A DNA stretch of 64,000 nt from Rhynchopus euleeides (GCA_963210315.1 OY723313.1:620001-684000); one strand, 5' to 3'. Positions 49,108-60,548 are shown, counted from the stretch's first letter. Translations and numbers: made by a program. Notes: generated by a model not told the origin, from the sequence alone.

Positions 49108-49948
49108 AAAATCGTTCAAATCGCCGGGAAAATATCGTCGAGGTCGCAGCGTCAGGGCGTTCTGGGCTGGCTGGTGGTGGTTGGGACAAGACCGACGAGA
49201 TTAGAAGCGGCACTGGTAGAAGGGTTTTGAGGCCCCCCGCCCCCAGGTTCCCCCTGCCCACCTGGACGGACCCAAGTGCCTCACACCGGATCTCTCCCCA
49301 CCCGGTGGTCCACCTGACGGATACGCGCCGAAAATATAGTAAATTTTTCCCGGCCAAAAAGTGAAAATTTTCACCCAAAATTTTCACCCAAAAAAATGGC
49401 AAAAAATTCCAAAAATTTGGAAATTTTTGCATTTTCGGCCCCAAAAACCGAAAAATGGCTGGTTTCTGACCAAACAGGCCTTCCTGTCGCAGGAATGTCG
49501 CCTAGATCGTGAGCTGTGGCTGTTGTGGGCGGGGAAGGCTGCAAGAAGGGCAGAACGTCCATTTCCTGGCGGTGCTCAGTCAGGAAATGCACGAGGAAGT
49601 ACCCTCACGGCCCACACATCAGAAGATATCACCCAACTTCATGACACACTCGAGAATCAGGGCACAGAAGCCCACCGAGGACAACTTTTGTTGTCAGGAG
49701 CACACAGACAAGATGCCGCTCACACAGTCTGCTCAACATACTCGAGAATACAGTGCCCGAGGCCCCAGGGATCTGCCAGGAGAAGCTCCAGGGTAAATGA
49801 TCAGCATCTGTAGCCCCAGCGTCGCAGGATTGGGGGTGCAAAGTATCGGGAGACACCTCTCCCACACACCCTTCCCTCTCCCAACAGGCCTCCAAGTTGC
49901 TCCTCACAATTTTGACCTCGGTCTATATTACCGGGAATAAAATCACAA

Positions 49949-50096
49949 ATTACCGGTAAATATAGGGAATATTTCCCCTCGGGGCCTGTCCAGCCCCTCG
50001 GATTTTTGATTTCCCTCGCTTCGCTCGGGAAATCAACCACCTCGGGGCTGGACAGGCCCCTCGGGGAAATATAGTCCCTATATTTCCCGGTAATAT
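49949..50096. mobile_element. Foldback element, about 150 bp, nested hairpins
   Basis: The outer ends read ATTACCGGTAAATATAGGGA and TCCCTATATTTCCCGGTAAT. Inside are perfect 17-nt arms (GGGGCCTGTCCAGCCCC at 49981-49997 and its complement at 50044-50060) and an inner hairpin GATTTCCC/GGGAAATC (50008-50015 and 50027-50034). The ends resemble those of the neighbouring 47908-49942 element, suggesting one family. Confidence 0.7.
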
Positions 50097-50126
50097 ATAG
50101 CTATTTTTTCCGATCACCTGTCTCCC

Positions 50127-50195
50127 AGGTCACGGTAAAAAGACTGTAAACAGCGCACGTACGTATCCTCAACACACGCACAGGATGCGCACAAA
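50127..50195 (+). repeat. Dispersed repeat, copy 2
   Basis: Shares ordered motifs with 20273-20340 (aggtcacggtaaaa, agactgt, cagcgcacgta, tgcgcacaaa). Confidence 0.6.
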
Positions 50196-52629
50196 GGAGC
50201 TTCTTCACGAACCACCAACCACTCCTTCCCCAACCCCAAGTGAGCGCAGCAAATGCAAAAAGCAAACAAATGCACGATCCAACGGTGGGGCTAGAGCATC
50301 TGCGAAACTGCTGGAAACGAAACCAGCGTCAAGGTGTGGGGCTTGGTCTCGCTGAGATGCGTGTGGAGCACAGGGGGGGGGGGTATGGACATACCGACCA
50401 TGCCGACCCACTCACTCTCCCGCATCAGCCTGCGATTGTTTTTTGCCCCTCAATTAGTCCGCCTGAAGCCTCTTCTAATCAGAAGTTTAAAAACGCTGTT
50501 TCAGGCACACCATCAACAATGCGAAGAACTATCGGTGGGGGGGGAATAGGTGGTGCGAACGAACCGGATTTTCCGCATCTCCCAAGGCACGCACCCCTGC
50601 ACCGCACACCCTCTCCCTTGGTTTGACTTGCTTACACTTCTTCCTTGCCTTGTTATTGTTGTTCTTCTCTGAGGGAGGAGTTGGGGGGGGGGGGGAGTTG
50701 GGGTCCAGGGGAAGGGGCGTGTGTGTGGTCCAACTGCCGGCACCAACACCCCCACGTCCCCGCCCCCCCCCCCCTGCGCTCTCTGTTTTCCACCACTGCT
50801 GCTGGAGAAAATCCTACCGAGCGAAGTGGGATGACGGGTGGTATTGTCAGCACAATTCAATTGTAATCTGTTCTTGCAGACCTTTAGACAAGATGGCGAT
50901 ATTAAGCCTCTTGGTCTCTGCACATGTGGCTTGACTGAATCCGCCATTTATACTGGGAAGATCTGGGGCGTGTACAGCCCCCAGGTCCGGCACTGACTCA
51001 CGCAATCAACCATCGAGGCCGAGGTTGAACCAGCCCCAACAGAATGCAGGGAACTTCATTGCCGTCGAACTGCAAGAGAGCATGCCCAAAATGCACCTTG
51101 CAGAAGGTATCGTGGCGGAGAGGTAAGAGAAGCTGGACAGGGGCAGTGACGATTTGGCGGAGCACTTCTTTTTTTGGCAGACTCGCACGCGCACGAGAAA
51201 AAGCGGGCGGCATTCGTGAGAGGTTGAGCTGACCCACACGAAGAGTATGGTCCGCTTGGACGTGTGCGTTGTGGAGGCCGTTGTTTTGTCCGCTGTCCTG
51301 CAAACTTAATCCCTGTTACGGCATATTTCCCTGTGGTTGCCACTTGTACTCTACCGCCCTGCCCCCGAACTCCCATTGTTATCCCCCCTCCCTCCCCTGA
51401 ACTATTGGAAAACTTGGCACACCGTAAGAGTAATGTAAAGAACGAGGCGGGCCAGTTGGCATTTCCATCTTGCCAGTTGGGTGATTCGGGGGGGCAAGCT
51501 CGCTTGTCCTCCTCCCACCTTCCCACACCCACCCCCACCATGTGTCGCGAACTGCAACAGAAAACAGCCATCTTGTCAGGTGATATCTTTGCAGAGAACG
51601 CAGAGGATATTTTTTTTTGGCATCGCCCCATCTACCGATGATCGTTCGATGCCCTCATGATCCGGGGGCTTGAAAAGCCGACGCGGTGCCAAAAAAAAGT
51701 TCTTTCGACCCACCCAATCATATGCCATCTTCCAAAAACAAAAGCCTCAGTCAACTGTTTTGTTCGTCGATAGACTTCTGTCACAATAACACGGCCGGAT
51801 GAAAATGGTTGGGCATTCTCATCAGCCGTTGTTCACCCATCGAGACAACAATTGAATACTGCACGCCGCTGCATGATTTGGGAAGCTGCTCTGGCAACAC
51901 GATGATCACTTCGTCTGATGATCTTGGCGTGTTATACATGCCCAGACCCACGACCCAATAACAAAAGAGGCAAAGGAAAGTAGTGCGGGATGAAACCGCA
52001 GAATCTCACTGAACACCCCCACACCACCCCCCCCCCCCCACAATATCCAACACAATCTCATGCATATCGCCCCGCTGTCTTCTCACATAACCGATACTTT
52101 GACTTCGTCACATGCGAGAACCTGCGCTTCCCTTTACTGTCTATAGTCGTGCTGTATCGTGGTATGGCAGCATAGTAGTTGTCACCCTCGGTCATGTGTA
52201 CATACCTGCGATTTACGGCCGTCTTTGATTAGACTCTTGGGAATCCCTGGGAACTATATTCCATTTTCCTGAAACACCAAAATTTCAAGCACCGTTTTTT
52301 TTTGTATTGATGAGAGTTTCTTTTGTGTGCCACACCACAGGCCAAATCAGAGGGGACAAACACATCCTAACAATGCGTGCGTTCCTGCCTGATAGGCAAA
52401 CTGGAGTGCCGGCCTTCAGCGCCTGGGGGATACGGGGAGGGGGGAATGGTATACGGCGAGCAAAGAAGTGCTTGCCGTGGCTCGCACCCTCGCTTCTCGC
52501 GCCTCCGATGGTTCAAATCAGCAACACGTTGCCTTAAAAACGAAAAAAGAAACACGGGGTGTGTGTGTGTGGTGACCACGTTTTGTGTGGGGAGATCCTG
52601 CGCGGATCATTGCCCACCCCCGCCCACTT
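50196..52629. other. No gene recognised
   Basis: Poly-C and poly-G runs are frequent (50362, 50535, 50684, 50764, 52017). Short frames on both strands lack motifs or plausible splice structure. Confidence 0.4.
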
Positions 52630-53097
52630 CTACGTCACAGCGGAGGCCCCACTCGGGTTAGAGTGTGGGGCCAACTCAGTGCCACTCCGGGGAGGAGGGC
52701 GTGCAGCATAGCCAGCGTGGTGTGTGTGGCAGCAATGTGTTAGTGATTTGCCATCGCTGTAGCAGTCACCGCATCGGTCCATGCTGTGGCGTTTGCAGAA
52801 GCCCATAGTGACCGGGAGCCCGTCCCCCTCTTTGTGGTGGTTGCGGCAGCACACCTCCTCTGGGAGGCGTCGCTTTTGGCATGCCGAGCAACGGGGCTTC
52901 TAATGCAACTTGCAGGCAAGCACCTTTGCGTTCCTCCTGGCACCAGGGGGGGCAGTACGGGGGGCAGCGCCCCTCCGCTCCCATGGGCGTCCCACCCGGC
53001 TGTTGGCCTGCCGACCGCGCGCCGCCCACTGCTGGGCCGGCTGCTGCCAGCCCTCTGGGTAGTGCGGCTGTGGGGCGAAGGTGGCGGCCCACGCCAT
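52630..53097 (-). pseudogene. Cys/His-rich zinc-binding-like reading frame with one in-frame TAG
   Basis: I do not recognise the family. From an ATG at 53097 (MAWAATFAPQPHYPEGW) a Pro/Gln/Arg-rich region runs to a TAG at about 52900. The same frame then continues to a stop at 52630. Around and after the TAG, metal-ligand-like pairs follow in quick succession: ACKLH, CSAC, CCRNHH, CKRH, CGDC, CCHTHH. That regular pattern spans the TAG, so the codon probably interrupts a real coding sequence. Alternatives are a 24-nt intron (GTGCTTGC to CATTAG, phase kept) or a true start downstream. MSH3 in this window ends in TAG, so reassignment of TAG is unlikely. Zinc binding is an inference from the Cys/His spacing. 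Confidence 0.4.
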
Positions 53098-54354
53098 TCC
53101 GCGGTCATGGAATACCGTGGTGTGTGTGTGTGTGTGTAACAAAACCCGAGAAAGAGCCGCCACCTCCACAAAAATAATCCTCACAGGCTGTCGAAGAAAT
53201 TCTGACGCGGCTGGATTCGGGGAGTACAGCACCCCCACCACTTATGGCGGGGTACGGCCGGTCCCACCCACACACGCCCCACCCTACCTTCCCCCCCGGC
53301 CAGCTTGTTCAGCCGGGCCGACGGGGTCGACAGGGAGAGCCAAGCTGACAGCTTTGAGTGGTACGATAACCCTCAAGGATACCACAGGGAGTCCGACCAT
53401 TCCTGTTCAGCAGAAGCCATTGAAGAGGTTCTCCTGTATTTTTTTTGCGCTTATTGCGCCTTTTTCGGGGGAGAGGTGGGGTTGTTTCACAAAGAGAGAC
53501 CCATTTGCCAAGCCGATTGTTTGCTCTTCTCACGATTGTGATGCCACACCCCGCCACCCCCTACCCCCCATCCCCCATCCCCCCCTGGGGGATTCTGTGA
53601 AGGGAGGTCAACTCTGTGTGTTTCCTTCTTCTACTTCACGACCCCCTCCCGGAGAGATTTTTTTTTGAGATGTAGTCAGCAGAGCACACAGCAAAGCCAG
53701 GTTCTGCTATTTGCTTATAATGTGGAGGGGTCATCTCTGCATCATTGAGAGCGTCCGTCACAGCCGTTCAAGAAAGAGCAAAAAATGGATGAAGCGTGCG
53801 GGTTGTGATTTACCGCGTTGTTCAAAAAGAAGGGGAAAAAATGGTGTTTTCGGGGCTTTTGCGCTGCGGGGGCGGGGTAATGGGAAGGCAGAAAGATGCA
53901 GCGACAAAAATAAGATCAAAAGATGAAAATAATGGTCTCTGACAGCAAAATCTGTGCGCAACAGGGACTCACGCTGTGGCAACAGGTTAGCACAGAGTGA
54001 GGGTCCTCTCCCCCCCAAACACACACCCCCGACCCTCCATTCGGGATCGTCATCGAAGGAGAATATTTCCAAAGCCAACCAAACCGTGCGTGTTTGTCTC
54101 TTGCCGCCATTGCCCTACCCCCTGCCCCCGGAGGCTTCGTGATTGGCAGGCAAACGCTCTGTGGTTCTGCCCGTTCAAGAAATGTGCAAGAGTCCCCCGC
54201 CCCCGCCCCCCACCCCCACCCCACGCCCCCTTCCCAGTTTCCGTGGCTGAGACAGCGCCACGTGTCAGGCAAGGGTTTGCACACCGCTCACATCCGTTGT
54301 GGCCGTGCTCACTCCACACACACATGCATTCCTTGACAGGAGGAGACTGGCAAA
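53098..54354. other. No gene recognised upstream of the LETM1-like gene
   Basis: Contains a GT microsatellite (53118-53138) and several poly-C and poly-T runs. TTGACAG before 54340 could be the acceptor of an intron in the 5' untranslated region of the next gene, 15 bp upstream of its ATG. Confidence 0.4.
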
Positions 54355-56415
54355 ATGGCAGCCCTTATTCGCGCCCCCGGCGCTCTTGCGCAGTTCTTCG
54401 GTAACTCGATGAAGTACCGGAGCCTGTACGCCACCTACCATGCGCACCTGCGGGTATGTTTGGCGCACGTCTATGCTGTTCGGTCTGCGGGGTCAAGGGA
54501 GAAGTCTGAGAGGGAGATCGCGGCCTCCCGGGAATCCCGGAATTATATGTTGTGTTGTCTGCCTGCCTGTCTGCGGACTGGAGTGGGCTGGCAATGCCAT
54601 TTGCTGCATGCACCAACACAATGCAGCACACTTGGGTGCCACTCCTCCCTCTACTTTACAGGCCAAGGCTGAGGACGAGACAACGGCGACGAAGTTCCAC
54701 AAGTTCTACTTCCAGCACCTGGCTGACGAGAAGTCGCAGATGGTGGTGTTCGAGGACCTGCCGGTATGTTCATTCTGTGGTGACCAGCATTTTGTGACAT
54801 CCAAGGGGTTGCCACACGCAACATACCTGCAAACCTGCTACCTCCCCCCGATCAGGTTGGGGCAGGGGCAACACCCATCCGCTTCTGGGCGCTGATCCTC
54901 TCTGGGTGGAACATCCGCCTCATTCCGAAGCCCTTCACTACCCTTCACTGCCCCTTCAAAACATTCACCCACACCCCACACCACCTCTGTAGATGTCGCG
55001 CAAGGACTTCTCCCAGATGCTGGAGTTCGAGGAGGACCTGAACCGCATGATGCAGCCGGCGATGGTGACTGCCATGTCGGGTGGTCTCTCCCTTGCGGCC
55101 CTGCCCCTGTGGGCCAACGCCCCCGAGAAGCTCCCGTCGGTATGCCTGTTGTGCCAGACGAATAGTCGGGAGATGTGCTCTCCGCATCTTTGCTAAAGGA
55201 GAGATCATTCGGCATTGCATCCTGCAGACATGCACACGCAGGAACTGTTGGTGCAAACGAGAAACCGGAAATCCAAGCATCGAAGTGGTGATCTTCACAT
55301 TCTCGAGAGTTCCTGTGCACCCTGTCCCCCACCCGAATATGCCCCACCCACCACCCGCCCACCTGCAGACGTTCTTCTCGACGGAGGAGGAGGTGCGCGC
55401 GGCAGGGATCCTGCGTGACCAGGAGGTGCACATCAAGTTCGCCCCCACCGCGGGCCACTCCCTGACGCGTCTGCTCGAGTTCTTCCTGAACGGCGAGGCC
55501 AAGCACAACGAGGCGTTCGACTCGATTGCCAACGGCTTCACCGCGCTGAAGGACCCTAAGGCGATCCGGAAGATGGGCCAGGCCATTGCCAAGCAGGAGA
55601 CCTGCCCCCTGGCCTACATGAATGCCGACCTGTCGTCGTGGCAGCGTGACCGTGAGTTCCTGGACGTGCACAACTTCCTGGGCTTCTCCCACATGCTGCA
55701 CACCACCGAGGCCATGACGTCGCGCATGGTGAACCACTACCGCCACCTGCTGCAGGAGGACGTGCTGGTGAAGAAGGACGTCGCCTCGCTGACTGACTTC
55801 GAGCTCTACAAGCTCGCCAACCGCCGTCTGGTCGCGCGCTGGGAGGAGGACCTGAACCGCCAGCAGCTGCTGTCGCGCCTGGGTGACTGGTGGACCCTGA
55901 CGGAGATCAAGGAGGGTGAGGAGAAGGTGCCCCTGCGCGTCATTGTGGCGTACCAGACGGCCTTCTTCCGTGACCCTGGCTTCCTGGACCAGACCCTGGA
56001 GTCCCTCGACACCGACGCCTTCCCGTCGGGGCACAGCTGGGCCGCCAACGCCTTCGAGCGCCGTGTGGCCTTCGAGACTGGCCCCCTGGCTGACCACGTA
56101 TGTACCCTGCAGTTTCACAGTTTTCCCGAGATTTTGTTCCGACCATTCTGTGCTTCTGCTTTCTTTTTCACCCAAAAGACCCGCCGCAAATCATCCGGCA
56201 CATCACACCCTTCTCCGCAGCCCATCCTCCATTTTACCCACCCCCTTTATTAATTTGCCAAGCTTTGCCCTTTTAGACACCTGTCCAACCCCCTGCCTGT
56301 CCACCGATCCACACGTGTTTTCTCTACACAGGTCAAGGCCCACATTGAGGGCGTGAAGGCGAGCGAGGCTGACATGAAGGCGGAGCGTGAGAAGTACATT
56401 GCCGGGACCGCATGA
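54355..56415 (+). CDS. LETM1-like (ribosome-binding-domain) protein, five exons
   Basis: Exons: 54355-54453, 54662-54763, 54993-55139, 55369-56097 and 56332-56415. All four introns are GT-AG with GTATG donors, and all are in phase 0. The product is 386 residues. The N-terminus (MAALIRAPGALAQFF, Arg and hydrophobic, no acidic residue) could be a mitochondrial targeting sequence. A weakly hydrophobic segment (GGLSLAALPLWANA) ends exon 3. In exon 4, FLDVHNFLGF, then an MVNHYRHLLQED helix, and VASLTDFELYKLANRRL with LLSRLGDWW follow the order of the LETM1 ribosome-binding domain (LSxxELxxAC...L..WL). LETM1 proteins are inner-membrane proteins tied to mitochondrial ion balance and translation. The strong transmembrane helix of classical LETM1 is not obvious, so this may be a divergent member. 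The exon structure is firm; the name is tentative. Confidence 0.65.
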
Positions 56416-57626
56416 GTGGCAACCCTTGCCTTTTGCTGAAGGGCGAGGTTGCATTGGCGGTCTCCTGTCTCGCTCGCTCCCCCCCTCTACCCCCCCCCCC
56501 CCCAAACCCCTGCGCCCAGCTCCTCCTTGAACGCGACCTGCCCACACCCTCCCCCAGGCAAAGCGTGGGAATTCCAGTTTTTGCTTCATGGCAAACCACT
56601 GGAATGCTCACCTACACCGCGCCGTATTTTTTTGTTTTTTCAGGGGACATTCAGAGGATTTTGAAGCCAAGGTGAGGTGGCCCACCCCCCACCACCCCCC
56701 TCCCTCCCCTTTGGCCCCGATTCTACTGGAAATGCACATCACGAAGACATTTCTCCAAATCCCCCCCCCCCTCCCCATGTTTTCGGACAAAGGGCATGTC
56801 TAAGTTACAGGGCATGAGGGGGGGGGTGGGGTGGGGTGGGGTCCCCGTCTCTCGTGTGCTACGCAGGGCCAGAGTAGTTGCCTCTGTCTTAGTCGAAACG
56901 AAAAATGGCAATTTTTTTTGCAGGGAAGAAGGGGAGGGGGGGGGTCGGGGGGGACTGTGTGTCGGGGAAAGTATCGAAGCCCCCTTCCCCCCCTCCCCCG
57001 GTGCCCTCCCCCCTTGTTTGTGCATGCCAGTCCTTTTTTTGATTTTAGCCGTTTGCAGGCGAGACATCAGCGTTTTGTTTTCCACCACTCTGGTGGGTGG
57101 AGAGGGGGGGGGGCGTGAACGAGTGAGTGTGACTACCCTGAGGGAGTGCCCTTCGACTCTTCTGTTGGTGAGGGGGGGTGGGGGAGGGGGACGGGTCTGG
57201 ACGTGTGGGGGATTTGGAGACACTGCAGAAGACAAATCGGGGGCTGAGTATGTGATGTTTTTTATTAGTTGAGCGGCGTCACAACAATAGGCAAGGGGCC
57301 CACACGAGAGAGGCTGGCTGACAGGCGCATAGCAGTGCGAATTGTCGCGAGACGTGGATACGGGACATGCGTGAACGATGGGAGGGGGGAAGGTCGGGAG
57401 GTCGCAACCAGAGGGGTGAAGGAAAACGTCACTGCAATGTCTCAGCATTGAAGCCGCTCCCCTCCCCTCCCCCCTCCTGCGTTTCACACGTTTGCCTGTG
57501 TGGCGTTCTGAGAGAATGGTGTTCAGTCAGTTGTCGATGCGAGTTGTGCACCTCACCCACTCACGATGCGACGCCACCCGACACCACCTGCACCGCCAGA
57601 GCCCCACCCCCACCCAAAGCAACACA
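56416..57626. other. Intergenic region between LETM1-like and cathepsin genes
   Basis: Many poly-C and poly-G runs (56490-56502, 56761-56770, 56818-56826, 56935-56944, 57105-57114). No frame is supported. The sequence just before the protease ATG (57627) is C/A-rich (CACCCAAAGCAACACA). Confidence 0.5.
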
Positions 57627-58819
57627 ATGCGCACGGCAGCCCTTCTCGTGTGCGCCCTGATGGCGGCGCAGGCGCACGGCTACAGCCAGGAGTATGTGCG
57701 TGCGAACTCGAAGCTGCTGTGGCGGGCCTTCAAGAACGACCACGGGAAGCGGTACACCAGCCAGGCGGAGGAGGATCACCGCTACGGGGTGTTCACGTCG
57801 AACATGCTGAAGGCGGCGCGCTTCGAGAAGGAGCAGACGAAGGGTGCGCGCTTCGGGTCGAACGTGTTCTCCGACCTGTCGGCGGAGGAGTTCAAGGCGT
57901 ACCACAGCCTGCAGGTGCCGCAGAAGGCGAGCCCGCCCCCGATGTTCTCTGCCGAGGAGGTGAAGGCGGCTGCCGGGTCTGTGGACTGGCGTGTGAAGGG
58001 TGCTGGTATGTCAGGGTGCCGAGGTGCATGGGGTGGAAAAGAGTGGGGTGCAGAGCAGTTGAAGGGCTTCGCGGAATGCCCCTGCATCAGAATTATGGGA
58101 TTGCTCGAATCCCAGAACCTTCCCCCATTCTGTGACATCGTGTGTGCTGCGATTCTGCTGCGATTACCCATGTGTGCGGACAACCCACACCAACACCACC
58201 CTCCAAAACAGTTTCGCACGTTAAGAACCAGGGGCAATGCGGAAGTTGTTGGTCGTTTTCTTCGACCGGTGGCATTGAGGGGGCGTGGGCCATTGCAGGC
58301 AACACGCTGACGTCGGTGTCGGAGCAGGAGCTGGTGTCGTGCGACATGGTGGACAACGGCTGCAACGGCGGTCTGATGGACAACGCCTTCAAGTGGCTGC
58401 TGGACAACCACAACGGGCAGATTGTGATGGAGGAGTCCTACCCCTACGCGTCTGGCCAGGGCACGCGCTACAGCTGCCAGGACGTGTCGTCGATGACGGT
58501 GGGCGCCACCATCTCGAGCTACAAGGACATCACGCACTCGGAGGAGCAGATGAAGGCGTTCGTGTCGACGAGCGGCCCCCTGCCCATCGCTGTGGACGCC
58601 ACCAAGTGGCAGACGTACACGGGCGGCATCCTGACGGACTGCTGCGGGTACTCCGGGTGCCAGCTGGACCACGGTGTGCTGATCGTCGGGTACGGCGAGG
58701 ACTACTGGATTGTGAAGAACTCGTGGGGCCCGAGCTGGGGTGAGTCTGGGTACATCCGTGTGGGCTACGGCAACAACGAGTGCGGCATCACCGGGTCCCC
58801 GTGCGCGCCTGTGGTCTGA
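57627..58819 (+). CDS. Cathepsin L-like cysteine protease (papain family C1), two exons
   Basis: Exons are 57627-58005 and 58212-58819, joined in phase 1 across a 206-bp GT-AG intron (GTATGTCA to AAACAG). The product is 328 residues, normal for the family. Residues 1-19 are a signal peptide (MRTAALLVCALMAAQAHGY), so the enzyme enters the secretory or lysosomal route. Residues 25-90 form the I29 inhibitory prodomain, with FGSNVFSDLSAEEF near its end. The mature enzyme probably begins just before VDWR (about 118). The active-site Cys is 139 in QGQCGSCWSF, with the oxyanion Gln at 133; His is 280 in LDHGVLIVGYG; Asn is 296 in WIVKNSWG. CNGGLMDNAF is also typical of cathepsin L. The intron sits just before the active-site block. 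The ATG at 57627 was chosen over an upstream in-frame one because it gives the signal peptide. Confidence 0.95.
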
Positions 58820-59394
58820 GGAGGAGGTCTGTGCGGCTGCTGCTGACGGTGGCGGGGGTGCGTGCCCACAGCGGCACCACCTGACATGCTCCCTGTGCAG
58901 CGAAGCGAGCCGTGCGTATCTTTATTGCTGTTGAATTTGATTCTGTTTCTGTTTCCCAACGCCGAACCCTGCTGTCCGGCTTCATCGTGTGACTTGTGAA
59001 CTATTGTTATTGTATCCTGGCTCTTCGGGAACGGGCCAACTCTGCACCTTCTGTGCTGTTTGTTTTTTGTTTTTGTGTCTGGGGGTGTTCGCGATTCGCT
59101 AGTTATCGCAGTCCGGCGTATCCCACCTCGTGAGGTGCACCGCATGCGGCACTGCATAACGAAGACCCCCTTTGCTTTTAATGTTGTCTTTATAATGTCT
59201 CAACCTATTCCCGGCACCTGTGCTGGCGCATGCGTTCCCTGCTGCCACCTGAGCATGAGCCGGGCGCGAACAGCAAACGCAGTTGGTTTATAGCTTCTCT
59301 TCAAAACCTCAGCCGCAGCAACCCCCGCCCCACCCCATCCCTCCCCCCACACCCCACCTTCCGAGTGTCTCCGTACACACACACACACACACAC
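58820..59394. other. 3' flank of the protease gene
   Basis: No gene is seen. It contains a T-rich stretch (59060-59085) and ends in a CA microsatellite (59375-59394) that abuts the repeat element to the right. Confidence 0.5.
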
Positions 59395-60548
59395 AAGCCC
59401 TCAAGACTCTTGAAGCGGCCTGACTATTTAGTGTCTTCGTCGCAGCAAGGGGGCGATATATACCACCCTTTTTATTGATTTCACGTGTCAGTGTTTGACT
59501 TTTTCGCAACTTCATTTCTTCCTTTTCTCCCTCTCCAACCCCACCCGTGACACCACCAGGGTTTAGCTAGCCCTGGTCCGATTATCCCCGGTTCTTCGCT
59601 GAAGAGACGCGGCCGGGGGGAGGGGTACGAAGAGTACGCGTCGAAACCGGTGTCACGTCGTGTTGGGGAATCCTTCGGGAGTGCGATACTGAAGGGGAGG
59701 TGCTACTGCCCGTGCAGGGCGACACCGCCTTAAAACTTTATAACCACACACAAACCCTCTATTCCCCCAGGCCTGATGAGCAATCCCCCCTGCCTCATGT
59801 TGTGACTTCCTTTCTACCTTGCACAAAACATCCCATTTGCCCCTTTACTTCCTTCGAAAGTGTTGTGACTACCCCCCCTTCCCCACCCCTCGGGAGTGCC
59901 ACTCCTCTGGTGGTTAAAAGTGACCCGCCGTTGTGCCTTCGGCATCTGTTGCGTGTGCCGTCGTATGCTTCCTATGCACTAGTTATAGCTATCCGGGGGC
60001 GGTCTGCTGTCGCACCAGTGGGCTGCCCCACCTCTGCACCCTCGGTTTTTAAGATGTTCACCACAGCGGAGAATGATCCCCTTCTCTGTGGCGATCGAGC
60101 CAAGCTGGACGAGGTTCGCCTTCGGGCGAAGGTCATGTGGGCGGACAAAAGGTGCCTGCTCCTGAGACTCATCAGCAACCTGTTTCTCCCTTCAAGCCCT
60201 CAAGACTCTTGGAGCGGCCTGACTATTTAGTGTCTTTGTCGCAGCAAGGGGGCGATATATACCGCTTTTTTATTGATTTCACGTGTCAGTGTTTGACTTT
60301 TTCGCAACTTCATTTCTTCCTTTTCTCCCTCTCCAACCCCACCCGTGACACCACCAGGGTTTAGCTAGCCCTGGTCCGATTATCCCCGGTTCTTCGCTGA
60401 AGAGACGCGGCCGGGGGGAGGGGTACGAAGAGTACGCGTCGAAACCGGTGTCACGTCGTGTTGGGGAATCCTTCGGGAGTGCGATACTGAAGGGGAGGTG
60501 CTACTGCCCGTGCAGGGCGACACCGCCTTAAAACTTTATAACCACACA
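59395..60548. mobile_element. Pair of about 353-bp direct repeats with a 447-bp spacer, TRIM/retrozyme-like
   Basis: The repeats are 59395-59747 and 60195-60548, nearly identical by eye (differences such as cttgaagc/cttggagc, gtcttcg/gtctttg, taccaccctt/taccgctttt). Both outer edges are CA microsatellite, as if the unit were inserted in one CA tract. The arrangement resembles a small non-autonomous LTR element. On the minus strand a purine run (GGGGGAATAGAGGG, from 59760-59775) lies just before a repeat that begins TGTGTGTGG, where a polypurine tract would be. The other end does not finish in CA and I find no primer-binding site. A plain segmental duplication remains possible. Each copy has TATATA and TTAAAACTTTATAA motifs. 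The second copy ends 95 bp upstream of the MSH3 ATG and may act as its promoter. A weak plus frame in the spacer (about 60052-60190, MFTTAENDPLLCGDRA) is not supported further. Confidence 0.5.
60386..60448 (+). other. Hammerhead-like core in the repeat (second copy at about 59588-59650)
   Basis: CTGAAGA (60397-60403, fits CUGANGA) is followed by GACGCG, a 25-nt loop, CGCGTC (60435-60440, perfect complement) and GAAA (60441-60444). CCGGT at 60386-60390 can pair with ACCGG at 60444-60448 as stem III, leaving T as the cleavage-site nucleotide. Only five bases (CTTCG) remain for stem I, too short for an active natural ribozyme, so this may be chance or a decayed motif. Confidence 0.2.

Larger units (their letters stand above)
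47908..49942. mobile_element. Element with 21-bp terminal inverted repeats, carrying a LINE fragment
   Basis: TTTTATTCCCGGTAATATAGA at 47908-47928 is the exact reverse complement of 49922-49942. The AT-rich interior next to both ends contains many CGGGAAATATAG motifs (48040-48085, 49110-49135, 49325-49350). A LINE fragment occupies the middle, so the host element may originally have been about 1 kb. No transposase is visible; it is probably non-autonomous. Target duplications at the edges are not clear. Confidence 0.5.

Noticed and set aside
52495-52530. tRNA-like B box (GGTTCAAATC)
   Set aside because: No matching A box or cloverleaf could be folded around it.
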